From: Siphonodentalium dalli
Taxonomy: Eukaryota; Mollusca; Scaphopoda; Gadilida; Siphonodentaliidae
Assembly: GCA_032622095.1 (NCBI GenBank)
Contig: CP136064.1
Span: 148,120,864 to 148,184,863 of the forward strand
Length of the DNA stretch: 64,000 nucleotides
Direction: 5' to 3'
The first letter of the stretch is position 1. Every line of letters starts with the position of its first letter. Of the stretch, positions 1-11,300 are shown one piece after another. The notes beneath the pieces were generated by a model. It saw only the letters and a list, made by a program, of their open reading frames with translations. It was not told the origin of the DNA and ran no database searches. The position numbers and the translations under genes are program-made.

Positions 1-840
1 TGGTGCCGTTTTCTGTTTAATTGAAAATACTCAGAAACTAATTGGAGGAGGACCGTGAAATCTCTAGGCAATGTAGACATCTAAGGGATACTGAAAATGA
101 AGGTATCGCGATGTCGCCAGAACGCTTCACCACGGAATAAAATTAAAAATTAAAAATATATATTTTTCATTATTATTATACTTCCATATTTTAATATGGA
201 AGTATATTGTTATTCAATTTTTTTATTTTTTTTCCATTATTATTATTATTATTAGCAATTTTGTAACTCTTTTACCTCTGGAAGTACAATATATAGAGAT
301 CTGGAATTTCGTACGTATATAGACCTATACTAATTCTAACTGAATAGACTATACAGAATATTGTCCGCGCTTGATTTTCAGAGTTATCTCCCCTTTTTTG
401 AACAAATGGGGTTGCTGTATCTCGAAAAGTATGAGCAGCAGAGACTCCAAATTTGGATCATATGTACAACTCAGTATGCCCTATTGGGTTCATGCATTAC
501 ATTTTATGTCCGCGCTTTCGCCACAGAGTTGTCGCCCATGGTTCGCAAAACTCGATTTATTTCATATCCTGTATCTGGCTATGGAATGCAAGGTATCCAG
601 ATTTGAGAGCGTCTATGCAGATAATCATTAGCAAATTGATACGAAGAAAAGTTTTGAACAGGGACGGTCTTATATTTTTGGGGTTTGGGTGGGGGCAAAT
701 TTTTCGCAATTTTTTTTTGCGATGATTTCAACTATTTTTACTGTCGTGTATCTATAGAACGTACTAATGATCCTCCTGAAAGAATTTTGTAAATCGGTTG
801 AGAAATGTCCAAGTTACAGACCATCGAAAATTAAATAATT
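1..840 (+). repeat. dispersed repeat family R1, copy 1
   Basis: This segment matches 3018-3890 in the same order and orientation but with many substitutions. Shared blocks include GTTTAATTG followed by AATACTCAGAAAC, a TTGTCCGCG block with GAGTTATCTCC, and a GGTCTTATATTTTT block before GGGTGGGGGCAAA. Short reading frames are broken in both copies, so I call no gene. The copy is cut by the window start. A palindrome of ATACTTCCATATT and its complement sits at 178-205. Confidence 0.7.
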
Positions 841-900
841 GAGCTAATGTAGGAGCATTGGAGAGGGCGATACCATACCGGGGAGGCGATGAAAACATGT

Positions 901-975
901 AGGGTGGTGAAACCACGTCAGGGTGGTGAGACCAGGCCGAGGATGGTGGGACCAGGCTGACAGGTGGCGGATGTA
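901..975. repeat. short tandem repeat, about 20-bp unit
   Basis: Three to four units of the form AGGGTGGTGAnACCAnGnC follow one another, with a looser GGGGAGGCGATG unit just before them. Nothing coding is visible on either strand. Confidence 0.55.
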
Positions 976-1079
976 AACGGCAGATTTAGCAAAAAAAAAA
1001 AAAAACAAGTCCAGCGGTATAATATTTTTATTGCATTTTCCGAATGAGATCCAACGGGCTAATTGATGATCGAGCAAGG

Positions 1080-2070
1080 TTAATGTAGGAGCAGGTACTG
1101 CAGTATCCCGTAGGTAGCCCCCATAAGTTTGATAGCTCTACTGTAACAGTAAACTGTCAAACAGCGAGCGAGCTTCCGGTGGGTTCAGACTTTTTGCAAA
1201 TTCCAGCGAAAATCAAAGGGGGAAAAATTATCTAAACATCGAGATAAAAAAAAAAAATTAATAGTGGATATGATAAATAGTATCCAAGCGCAACTTATCG
1301 ATATCTGCTTAATTTGCGCTAAGGTAGAAAGTTTACTCGTGGCGAGGCTTTATAATGTTAACACGTATATTTAAGTGCTGGATCACTAAGCTATTTTTCT
1401 CGCCAAATCCGACCGGGTTAACGAAGGAGCGATGTAATGTAGGAGCAGGTACGTTGATATATTTTTGTTAATATCCCAAAGTTTGACCCCTCTACTCACA
1501 GAGCAAACTGACTAACGGAAAGCTCGTGTTCAGGTGGGTACATATTCAATCATATTGGCAAATTCCAACAAAAACCAAAAGTCTAAAAATACTTGAAAAA
1601 ATCAAATATGGAGATAAAATTTTGTTGACGTGTGGTTGTGATAGGGGATACCAACGCCCAACACTGGTGAGATTTCTTAAGTTTTAGAGCAAATGATTCA
1701 CACGCGGCGACGATATATAGCGTAATACATACTACATGCATATCAACACAGCCTACATCGATATATGGCAAAAGTCGAAATTCAAGCAGGCTAATGAAGG
1801 AGTGAGTGAAATGCATGAGCATGTGCCTCAGTATACCATAGATATATCCTGGAAGTTTGACTGTGGTATAAAAGCAATCCGTCTAACGGAGAACGCCCAT
1901 CGGTTGGTCGAGGCTTTTGGCAACTTCAAGTAAAACTCGCAAAGAACAAAATGGATGAATCGAGATAAAACAAATTGGATGTGGTCGGTACTATCCACGT
2001 GCAAATTCGGTGTATTTGTTTAACTTTTCAAATGAATGCCCAATGAGTTAATCAAGATTAAGTGCCCGAT
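1080..2070 (+). repeat. diverged tandem repeat, about 360-bp unit
   Basis: Two clear copies and one poorer copy follow head to tail. Each carries TAATGTAGGAGCAGGTAC (about 1083 and 1437), a block where TTTGAnnnCTCTACT precedes an AAACTG block, CAAATTCCAnCnAAAA, and ATCGAGATAAAA. The third copy, from about 1790, keeps only parts such as GAATCGAGATAAAA. The repeat is old and not coding. Confidence 0.55.
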
Positions 2071-2169
2071 AGATATTACATGCATTCACTTATCATGTAG
2101 AAAAATACTCCCGGATGACGGTATACAGTTATAAAATTTAATGTGAAGGGTTAACAATATGACTCTTTA

Positions 2170-2500
2170 AACAACAAGTTTGAAATAGTTTTGTGGGAAC
2201 AAAATTATTAATATTAATTAAAGACCCTTGTCCGGAAAGACTTCTATCAGCTAATATTGAATTTATTTCAAATATTTCATTATGAAATTAGATGTTTAAT
2301 TGGGACAAGTTATTGATTTATTTTTAGAACAAACCTGGTCACTGGTAACAGTAACCACTATTGTTCGTTAGCTAAACAACCACACATTTTTAGACCAGTA
2401 GATATTCGAAATGAAATCAATATTAATCAATAGAATCATTTCCGGTCAGAATTCTTCGACTCATATTTAATATTTTATACCCTGATAACTATATAATACA
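2170..2500. mobile_element. decayed MITE, same family as 23483-23777
   Basis: The left side carries GACCCTTGTCCGGAAAGACTTCTATCA. The right side carries TCATTTCCGGTCAGAATTCTTC followed by TATTTTATACCC and an AACTATATAAT block. These are in inverted orientation and match the better preserved copy at 23.5 kb. No TSD could be fixed. Confidence 0.5.
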
Positions 2501-2509
2501 TTAAGTATA

Positions 2510-2930
2510 GGATTATAGATATGTGTAGATCAGGGTTAGGTTTATAGTTAATGTTATGGACATGATATGGTTTATAAATTGGGTTAGAGTTGTGGATATT
2601 GTTAATGTCAAAATTGTGACGGTGTCAGTTATACAAAGGATTTGGTTTTGGGTACGTGTGTATGTATGACTAGGCTCATCAAAAGGGTTATGGTAACGGT
2701 CCAAGGTATGGCTATGGATATGGTTTGCAGGATGGCAATGCATTTGGTCAGGGTATCTTATTGGGTTAGAGTTAATTGTTGTGGATAGGGCTGTGGAAAT
2801 GGTTATGATTATGGATTGGCTACCATTAAGGTTGGCTTTATTGCAATATTAGGGTTTATGTGTAAGGATTGGATAGGGGTGGGTAGATGATTGAATAATG
2901 GATGGTTATCGGGGATGGGGAATTAATATG
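2510..2930. other. GT/GGTTAT-rich degenerate tract
   Basis: The tract is biased to G and T on the plus strand with scattered GGTTAG, GGTTATGG and TATGGATATGG words and no fixed period. It looks like a worn simple repeat. I see no gene in it. Confidence 0.45.
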
Positions 2931-3017
2931 GAAGTATCAAAATTCTGCAGGCCAGAATGTTAACCCTCTAGTTATACTTCCATGGTGTAACCAAGGAAGT
3001 ATATTGTTTTTCTATTG

Positions 3018-3890
3018 AGGCAGTTTTCCGTTTAATTGGAAATACTCAGAAACCAATTGCAGTAGGAACGCGAAATTTTCAGGGAATGTAGGCATTTAAG
3101 GGACACTCAAAATGGTCATATCGCGATTTCGGCCAAACATTTAATGGCGGATTAAAAAGAAAAAAAACGATTATTTTTGTTATTATTATTATTATACTTA
3201 ACCATTTTGCAACTCCATATTCTCTGAAAGTATGAGGAGTAGCAAACTAAAATTTGATACTTATGTTGGGGCAAATGGGTTGTATGCCTTTAACGTATAT
3301 CGGATATTGTCCGCGTTTACCTCGCGGAGTTATCTCCCTTTATATGAAAAAATGTCATTTTATTATCTCGGAAATTATAAGGAGCAGAACATAGAAAATT
3401 GGACCGTATGCACGCCTCGGTGTGCCCAACTGACCACGGGCATCAAAACTTGTGTCCGCGCTTTCCCTGAGGAGTTACCGCCCATACATAGGCAAACCTC
3501 AAATTGGTTGTACTCGGCTGTTCTTTCGTGTCATTGTAGATAACTGAATTCGGTTTTCGCAGTCCTCTTGGTAGTTGTGAGTTGAGTGCGAAAACGAAAA
3601 CTGGACAGGGTCGGTCTTATATTTTTTACATTGGGGTGGGGGCAAAATTTTCGATTTTTTTTTAACGAAAATAGTCTATTAAGGTATGCACATTCCATAA
3701 GTGGAGTTGATCATACAGCAAAACGAAATTTTGAAATCCGATTAGAAACACCAGAGTTATTGGTCCTGGAAATTCGCATTTTTGGGCTGATCTGCTAACG
3801 ACCGCAACTCCTCTGAAAGTGTCAGACATTGAAAGCCGTTTCACACGCTGGTGTGACCGGAATAAAGAGCGCAAGTGGTGCGCCAAAATC
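3018..3890 (+). repeat. dispersed repeat family R1, copy 2
   Basis: This is a direct repeat of 1-840. It starts after GGAAGTATATTG, which also occurs near 196-210. A 103-codon frame at 3232-3543 exists only in this copy and is not kept in copy 1, so I do not call it a gene. Confidence 0.7.
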
Positions 3891-4320
3891 TGCCAGGTTC
3901 GGTTCAGTATTGTGGGTCTGGGGAGGGGGTGGTCCCAGGTCCCATTTTTTTTTGTCTCAGAATCAGATGAAACTTAAAATATAGCATCTACCATACAAGC
4001 TGATTACGAAACTGAAAACAGATCGTTAATCCGTTGGAAATTGTCGGAGATTTGGTCCCGCAAAGTTTAAAATTGGGCACATATGTTTGTCAATTTCGAA
4101 AATGTTATGCGTCTCTGAACCAGATGAAATATATATAGTATACCATCTCTGAGAGCAGCAGATCACAAAAGAGTATGTTTGTTGTATATCGAAGTTTAAT
4201 TTCGAACAGATATGTACTGGACACTAGTGGACAGCTGTATGCCTGGACAATTGTTACCGCGACAAAATCCAGGTGCAATTTCCAATCACATGAGCCGTGT
4301 CAAGGGGTGTTGTTTTGCTG
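3891..4320. other. non-coding stretch
   Basis: There is a G-rich block followed by two diverged copies of a unit containing CAGATGAAA and ATAGnATCTACCAT or ATAGTATACCATCT, at about 3960 and 4115. No gene, RNA or regulatory signal stands out. Confidence 0.4.
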
Positions 4321-5197
4321 GCTGCTATGGAATCCTATTAGGGCCACTTGCTAATGGCGCTTTCGGCGCGCGCCGAAAGCGACAAAAAGTGCGCCATTAG
4401 TAACGCGCCGAAAGCGACAAAATGTGCGCCATTAGCGTTATTTCGGCGCGCGCCGAAAGCACCGAAAGCGCCGAAAGCGACAAAATATGCGCCGCACTTT
4501 TTTTCGCTTTCGGCGTTTTCGACAAAATATGCGCCGTTAGTAACGCGCCGAAAGCGACAAAATATGCGCCATTAGTGCATTCGGCGCGGTGCGCCATTAG
4601 CGCATTCGGCGCCATTAGCGCATGTACAATTAAGTATGTGATCACCCCAGCATGGTTGCCGGAAGAGGGGGCAGAGGGGGCAGCTGACCCTCTGTCCTTG
4701 ACCAAGGGGGACGAGCGGGGGCAGGACTTGCCCTTTTTCTGGAGACAGAAAATGCTTTTTGTGTGTTTAATCTCGTGTTTTTATAGCAAAATGTGACTTT
4801 TTTTGTCCAAATACCATCAATTTCACAAAGAATATTAATTTTTTGTCAATTTTATCAAAAAACGACCATAAAAACCGACAAATACCTTTAAAATAGGGAT
4901 TTTTGCCACAATGAATTTATGGTCATTTTTCCGAGTTTGCGGAGAAAACGCCCTTTTTTGCAGAAAAGTGCCCTTATTGTAGGCTCTGCCCCCTACCCTT
5001 GGATGCTTCCGGTGCTCCTGCACCCCAGTGCAGATCGGACATGGCCATATGTACAATGTATAGGCCTATGTATCAATTTTAAAAAGGAGGGGCTGAATTT
5101 TGCTGTAGATAGACCTCTAAATGCTATAATTTGTCATTATTCAGATTTAAAATTATTGTGGCCGTGTGGTCCTGGTCCCTCCTTTGTGGGCAGTTAA

Positions 5198-5465
5198 AGG
5201 TACTCAATCCGATCAGACGGTCCTAAGTTACTGGACAATTTGCGGATGAAGATGGATAACTCTAAAATCTAGTGGTACTTTAGTAATAATACGGACATAT
5301 TTTGTTGAACAAATAAAAAGTTTTGAGAAAATTGATACCATACATGTAGTTGGTAGTGGTTATCATTATTTTGTAGAAATGCATCGATTGTGATAATTTA
5401 CGTGTATTTTGAAGAAATATTGTTGTATCTTGGTGGTATGGGGACCGTCTGATCGGATTAAGTAC
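5198..5465. mobile_element. TTAA-type MITE nested in the G4 element
   Basis: The left end is TTAA followed by AGGTACTCAATCCGATCAG. The right end has CTGATCGGATTAAGTAC, an eroded inverted copy. It is the same family as 59614-60084, where both TTAA duplications are intact. Termini starting AGG next to TTAA fit the Kolobok or piggyBac type. The right TSD is lost here. Confidence 0.6.
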
Positions 5466-5654
5466 ATATGAAAGCTGATCATTTATTTTTAAATCTAGGC
5501 CTGGATTTGCCTGGAGTGAAATTGACAAACATTTTATTAAGGCTGTACCCCGAGGTGACAGTTCTGAAAATATCGACCTGCAGAAATTTTGGCAATTGGT
5601 TTTACTTGAATATGCGATTTTTGTCCTGGTTTAAGTGGGGTCCATTTGGACATT

Positions 5655-5728
5655 CCAAGGTGATCTCCGATTCTGTCCGACAAGGTGGTCTCCTATTCTG
5701 CCCGACAAGGTGGTCTCCGACTCTGTTT
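5655..5728 (+). repeat. three-copy minisatellite, about 26-bp unit
   Basis: The unit AAGGTGnTCTCCnATTCTG followed by a CCGAC block occurs three times with few changes. It lies inside the middle part of the 2.56 kb G4 element. Confidence 0.65.
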
Positions 5729-6984
5729 CACGAGCTTTCATGGCGACGGTTCTCATGGCGTAGGACGAATTTACAGAGAAGGTATCCATATCCCGTTCCG
5801 GACTTTTATCAAATTGTTCTCCCCATTTCATTGGGAGACTGATAAATTGTACTTTTAATATTTGAGAGTGTGATATTGATGTTCTCACTTGTTTCGCCAA
5901 AAAGATCCAGCCTGCATTTACCTGATTTTACTAGACTTTCTTTTTACTACCATTATTTTATATACCCAATAATGGGTGCTCCTCACCTAAAGGAGGGAAT
6001 TCCACAACAAGCAAGCAAGCATCTTGACTGTATTAGTAACAACCAGGAACCGTTGTTGAGTTATCATCGTAAGATTGGGAACTATATATCTGTATATAAG
6101 TGCCTTTATTATTAAAATTTTGTTTGAAATTAATTGCAATATTTGTACATGTTGATATTTCACTAATGCCGGTATTGGCAATATCTGGGATTGAATAGGA
6201 CTCGTGTTTTTTGTACAGTGCCATCCTCCTTCCCCAAGCCCACCCACCCTCAGTTTATCATTTCTTATACGTTTTGCGAAGTTGTGGTGTAAATCTTAAA
6301 ATGCCGGTTATTTCGTAAAAGTAATATTTAACGAAATAACGGGCATCTTCGAGTTATCTCTCACTTCAAAACATAAACATTGTGGGCATTGTATCTAATC
6401 CCATACCATGCCTGTTAATGACGCTAGTCATTCTTTTATCTCCCTGTGGGCAGTAAATCCCAGATGTGGGTGTCAGTAAACTAAATCACACATCGGGCTA
6501 TAACTGTGACAGTCACAGTTTTCCCTAAGTAAGTGGCCCTAATAGGATTCCATAACTGCCCCCTCTGCCCTCCTCTTTCGGCACCCCTGCTGGGGTGATC
6601 ACATACTTAATTGTACATGCGCTAATGGCGCATATTTTGTCGCTTTCGGCGCACCACGCTAATGGCGCACCGCGCCGAATGCGCTAATGGCGCACCGCGC
6701 CGAATGCACTAATGGCGCATATTTTGTCGCTTTCGGCGCATTACTAACGGCGCATATTTTGTCGCTTTCGGCGCACAACGCTAATGGCGCACATTTTGTC
6801 GCTTTCGGCGCGTGCCCAAAGCGCCGAAAGCGACAAAAAGTGCGCCGAAAGCGCCATTAGCATGTGGCCCTAATAGGATTCCATAGGCTGCCAAGGACTA
6901 TTTTCCCCTAGAAAAACGTTCGTAAACGTCTCATTTATCGATGTTTATCGGAAGTAATTTCTCCTTGAGAATTACAAAACTGTG

Positions 6985-7101
6985 TTCTAAGTCCGTTAAT
7001 GAACTTTCCACTGGACATTCGTAAATTATATATGGTATCGGGCTACGCCCTCTGCCATCTAGTTTACGAATGTCCAGTAGCTCGTCCATTAACCCTCACA
7101 A
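6985..7101. repeat. imperfect inverted repeat
   Basis: CACTGGACATTCGTAAA at about 7010 is mirrored by TTTACGAATGTCCAGTAG at about 7063. Outer arms GTCCGTTAATGAA and TCGTCCATTAAC extend the pairing. It is probably the remains of a small palindromic element. Confidence 0.6.
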
Positions 7102-7330
7102 ACATGTATTAACATCAAGGATAAATGTCTATGTTCGGGATGCAAGAAAGAATACTACCATTTAGATCTTCCATGCATGTTCACTGTGCGACGATCGGAT
7201 AAGCATCGCTTCGCACAAAAACATCGTGCAAAGTGACAGTAATATGGCCCATTATATGCTATAGTTTGGAAGCACTAAATTAATACAATATTAAAGACCC
7301 ATACATGTTCCGTAATTTCAAACATATATA

Positions 7331-8099
7331 TCTATTATATATTTTGAAAGATCTGTGTGTGTGTGTATCTATCTATCTATCTGTCTGTCTGTCAGTAATC
7401 GATGGACTCAAATACGGCTGAGCCAATTTCGATGAAACTTGGTATGTGGGGGTATTTTCGGGTCAGGACTAACATAGGCCTATTAATTTGTCCGTGCGAG
7501 GTCGACTTTTCACGTGCCGAGGTCAAATCTGTTTTTACGCCGTTTTGCGCTAATATATTTCAGTTCGGTGCTTACAAATCGATTCGAAACAGCGCGAATA
7601 ATAACATGCCAGTCATAATAATGACACTATGAGAATCTTTCGTGTTTCCTCTTTCCAACGATATATAATATGTATGTATCCGTTTTAGTTATCTGCCTCA
7701 ATTATTAAGAAGAAGTGGTACGATCTTCTATCAGGGTAAAAACAATGCGTAACTTCTATGACGTCGTTAGAGGTCATAAAGTTAGATCACGTTAACTCTT
7801 AACCTGCCGATGCATTTGACTGTTTCAGACGTCTTGGCGATATCTCGGGCACCGATGGTAATTTATCTTTACGTTGAAACTTGATAATTAATGAGCGTGT
7901 GTATATGAGGCGCGTTTATATACTTGAGTGGAAATCAAATCGGGTTAAAAGGTCAAATCGGGTAAAACCGGATGGATTTCGACGGGTACTTTTGTTCGGG
8001 CAGTGTTTTGGACGGGTCAAATCGTGACCCCACTTGACATTGGCCTTCAAAATAGACAATTCAAGGTCAAAGCCCGGACGAAGTCGGGTCACCTTCTAG
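7331..8099 (+). mobile_element. Helitron-like non-autonomous unit A1
   Basis: The unit starts TCTATTATATATTTTG after an A and ends CTAG before a T. A short stem-loop, CCCGGACGAAGTCGGG, lies about 10 bases before the end. A 5' TC, a 3' CTRR and a 3'-proximal hairpin are the known signature of Helitrons. There is no TIR and no TSD. It has no Rep/helicase coding. Its 3' end abuts unit A2 directly. Confidence 0.7.
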
Positions 8100-9015
8100 T
8101 CTATTATATATTTTGGAAGATCTGTGTGTCTGTGTGTGGTCTGTGTGTGTGTGTGTTCGCGATGAACTCAAAAACGGCCCACCCGATTTCGATGAAACTT
8201 GGTATGTGGGGGTATTTTCGGCCGGGGACGAACATAGGCCTATTAATTTGTCCGTGCGAGGTCAACTTTTCACGTGCCGAGGTCAAATCTGTTTTTACGC
8301 CGTTTTGCGCTAATATATTTCAGTTCGGTGCTTACAAATCGATTCGAAACAGCGCGAATAATAACATGCCAGTCATAATAATGACACTATGAGAATCTTT
8401 CGTGTTTCCTCTTTCCAACGATATATAATATGTATGTATCCGTTTTAGTTATCTGCCTCAATTATTAAGAAGAAGTGGTACGATCTTCTATCAGGGTAAA
8501 AACAATGCGTAACTTCTATGACGTCGTTAGAGGTCATAAAGTTAGATCACGTTAACTCTTCTCCGGCCGATGCATTTGACTGTTTCAGACGTCTTGGCGA
8601 TATCTCGGGCACCGATGGTAATTTATCTTTACGTTGAAACTTGATAATTAATGAGCGTGTGTATATGAGGCGCGTTTATATACTTCAGTGGAAATCAAAT
8701 CGGGTTAAACTGGCGGATTTTTTCGGACGAAATTTGATGCATAGGGTATCTCGGTATCCGCTGGGCCGATTTCCCGGTATCCGCTGGGCCGATTTCCACC
8801 ATTTTTGGGGTGTTGGTCCACCTGACCTTGACCTTCAAAATGGTCAATTCAAGGTCAAATCGGGTAAAACCGGATGGATTTCGACGGGTACTTTTGTCGG
8901 GTACTTTTGTTCGGGCACTGTGTTTTGGACGGGTCAAATCGTGACCCCACTTGACCTTGGCCTTCAAAATAGACAATTCAAGGTCAAAGCCCGGACGAAG
9001 TCGAGTCACCTTCTA

Positions 9016-9016
<1 letters not shown>
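8100..9016 (+). mobile_element. Helitron-like non-autonomous unit A2
   Basis: It begins TCTATTATATATTTTGG immediately after the CTAG of A1 and ends with the same hairpin (one change in the stem) and CTAG at 9013-9016. Its first 530 bases repeat A1 closely. A longer 3' half carries extra modules with TTGACCTTGA and TTCAAGGTCA words. Long open frames across it are repeat translations, not genes. Confidence 0.7.
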
Positions 9017-9054
<38 letters not shown>

Positions 9055-9062
9055 TATATATA
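9017..9062. repeat. (TA)n microsatellite between units
   Basis: A nearly pure TA run separates unit A2 from A3. The tract may hide the original A/T insertion site of the neighbouring unit. Confidence 0.8.
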
Positions 9063-9660
9063 TATATTATATATTTTGGAAGATCTGTGTGTCTGTGTGT
9101 GTGTCTGTGTGTCTGTGTGTTCGCGATGAACTCGAAAACGGCCCACCCGATGTGGGGTTTTTTCGGTCGGGGACGAACATAGGCATATTAATTTGTCCGT
9201 GCGACATGACCTTGACCTTGACCTTGAAATCGGGTCATTTCAAGGTCAAACGCCCGAATATCACGGGATTTCGATGAAACTTGGTATGTGGGGGTACTTT
9301 CTTATGGCGAGTCTCATAAGCATATTCATTTGCCCGTGCGACGTGACCTTGACCTTGAAATCGGGTAACTTCAAGGTCAAATCGCCAATTTTGATGGGAT
9401 TTCGACGAAATTTGATACGTGGGGTTAGTTTTGTCCACTGATTGTTTTGGACGGGTCCAATCGTGACCCCGACCACACCTTGACCTTCAAAATGATCAAT
9501 TCAAGGTCAAATCGGGTAAAACCGGATGGATTTCGACGGGCACGTTTGTCGGGTACTTTTGTCCGGGCAGTGTTTTTGGACTGGTCAAATCGTGACCCCA
9601 CTTGACCTTCAAAATGGACAATTCAAGGTCAAAGCCCGGACGAAGTCGGGTCACCTTCTA

Positions 9661-9661
<1 letters not shown>
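9063..9661 (+). mobile_element. Helitron-like non-autonomous unit A3
   Basis: The start is TATATTATATATTTTGG, so the expected TC is TA here. The end has CCCGGACGAAGTCGGG and then CTAG at 9658-9661. Internal order differs from A1 and A2: it carries the GCCCGAATATCACGGG and ATTTTGATGGGATTTCG modules found in the 18-23 kb array. Confidence 0.65.
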
Positions 9662-9718
<57 letters not shown>

Positions 9719-9772
9719 CCTCACACACACCCACACCACACACACACACACCCACACCCACACACAGAGAAC
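9662..9772. repeat. (TA)n then (AC)n microsatellite
   Basis: About 40 bases of TA run into about 65 bases of AC with CCC interruptions. Simple repeat. Confidence 0.85.
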
Positions 9773-9987
9773 GGGCTATTTCTTGGTGATCGCTTTCAGT
9801 CAGATATGAGCGTATATGAGCGAGGCCAATGTCAAGGACACGGTCCCGCGTGAAATTTGACCCGCCCATATTGTTCCCGGGATCAAAGTAGGCCTACATG
9901 CCAAATTTGAGTCGGATCGGTCGAGCAGTTTTCGAGTCCATAACACACACACAGACAGACAGATAGAAGTTCCAAAATATATAATTG
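9773..9987 (-). mobile_element. 5'-end fragment of a related Helitron-like element, reverse orientation
   Basis: GAGCAGTTTTCGAGTCCATAAC followed by an ACACACAGACAGACAG tract and TTCCAAAATATATAATTGA matches the reverse complement of the 5' ends of the array units. The interior is of a different type and no CTAG end is present. Confidence 0.5.
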
Positions 9988-10289
9988 ATGATTAGCTATA
10001 TATGTCTATGGTATGTATATAGTTGTGATATATATATGCTACTTCAATATATCCTCGTGCAAATAGGTTCATATTGGACCTAAATATTGACATTGGACTG
10101 TTAAAGAGTTTGCTATGTACTCACCCTATATATATAGTTGCCGAATTTACAAATGGTTGGCTGACTCAGAATTCTAACAAGCAATACTGATATGGGAGAC
10201 GTGGATATATATAGTCTGGTGTCCTTATACATCTATAACATACATAATTTAAATACTACATACATGTATTCCGTCCTTTCATGTGGCAG

Positions 10290-11300
10290 TTTGTTTGCTG
10301 GTCATAGCGGTTTGTCTCGTTCGTGGACAATCAGTCGAATATGGACCAGGATTGGGCTATCAAGGCGGAATGCAACTATATGTCAATACAGATTATCAAC
10401 AGCTCGTACCAAAAGAAAAACAGTCTGAAACGCCATCACAGAGTCACTTTATTCAGAACGCACAAACGTTGTCTGTTAAACGTGACCAAACCCAGTGGCA
10501 AAATCAGCGGAGATATAATTCCGGTGGTTGGAATATAGGCTTCAATGGAATCCGTCAACCGCGTTTAAGACGCCCACAATTTGGATATCAACGTCAGCCG
10601 AACTTTCGTAGGTATTTTAATCGGAATAGTTCGCCTGCATATCAGATTAGTTCTAGCGGAATCACTCCACCTGTTAATACACAAACATACTGTTCTGTTC
10701 CTTATGGCGAATACCCAAATGCTTCTGATGTCGGATGCAAAACATTCTTCCGTTGTCTTAACTATTTCCCATTCAACGAGTCGTGTCCAGATGGCTATCT
10801 ATTTGCCATCGCCAACAGTACGTGTTTGCCAACCAGCTCCGTCAACTGTTCTGAGCAACGTAAGATCTATACTCAAAGAATGGAACAGGCCCGACAAACG
10901 TTCAACGCAGCTCGTGCAGGGAATGTGTATCCTTCGCCAGGTGGTAGGAACATACCGGGATACCGGACTAATATACAACAGAGCACTCAGCCACAAACAG
11001 GACAAAACACACAACTGCGGGCGTATCCCAAATTTGCTTACTCGGGTCTAAGTAACCGGTTGGTAAACCAAGGTAGCGTTTTTGGTCATTCTATGGTAAA
11101 TGGTCTTGATAATATTGCCGATAATCCAAAGCATCACGACTTGGAAAGGGCAACTTTTGCAACAGACTATCAAAGAAATACCATCGAAGCTCCGCGGGGT
11201 TCATATGCTCCTGGCCACAATACAATAAGCAACACAGGGAGCGGGACTAACTGGAATGGATTCCGGGGGTATCAAACCTCGCCAGAAACCGGATATCAAG
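10290..11300 (+). CDS. secreted chitin-binding (CBM14 / peritrophin-A) protein, internal exon
   Basis: The exon is open throughout and lacks its own start. An acceptor (pyrimidine-rich run ending GGCAG at 10285-10289) precedes it, and a consensus donor (AAG then GTGAGT, at 11301) follows. Both junctions are phase 1. The first residues form the hydrophobic core of a signal peptide ending near VRGQ, so the ATG should lie in an upstream exon that I cannot identify. Counting from the valine codon at 10283 as residue 1, six cysteines lie at 137, 152, 158, 168, 181 and 189. Their spacing of 14, 5, 9, 12 and 7 fits a CBM14 fold, which binds chitin outside the cell. The rest is low complexity, rich in Gln, Asn, Tyr and Gly, with Arg-rich stretches. 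Four N-glycosylation sequons fall in or next to the domain. Peritrophic or shell-matrix roles are possible, but inferred only. After the donor the open frame runs six codons into the intron. Confidence 0.8.

Larger units (their letters stand above)
4325..6886. mobile_element. 2.56 kb non-autonomous DNA transposon, family G4 (4-bp TSD)
   Basis: Both ends carry CTATGGAATCCTATTAGGG as terminal inverted repeats, and GCTG is duplicated on both sides (4321-4324 and 6887-6890). Inside each end lies about 300 bp of alternating GCGCCGAAAGCGACAAAA and GCGCCATTAG blocks, then TACAATTAAGTATGTGATCACC and a GGGGGCAG block, all mirrored at 6540-6860. An extra internal copy of the terminal sequence lies at 6532-6554. 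The middle has no transposase. A second member with the same ends and a 4-bp TSD is at 16946-17238. The superfamily is not recognised. Confidence 0.8.

Noticed and set aside
2510-2930. Telomere-like GGTTAG words
   Set aside because: No regular TTAGGG period; scattered words in a GT-rich tract.
4348-4796. Ala/Lys-rich frames over the GCGCCGAAAGCG blocks
   Set aside because: Produced by the palindromic subterminal repeats of a MITE; the same words give similar frames on both strands.
5468-5842. 124-codon frame in the 2.56 kb element
   Set aside because: Crosses a MITE edge and a minisatellite; no domain, not conserved.
8003-9441. Open frames of 60-162 codons over the Helitron-like units, on both strands
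   Set aside because: They translate repeat modules, CA tracts and TA tracts, recur in every unit in different frames, and match no protein family.
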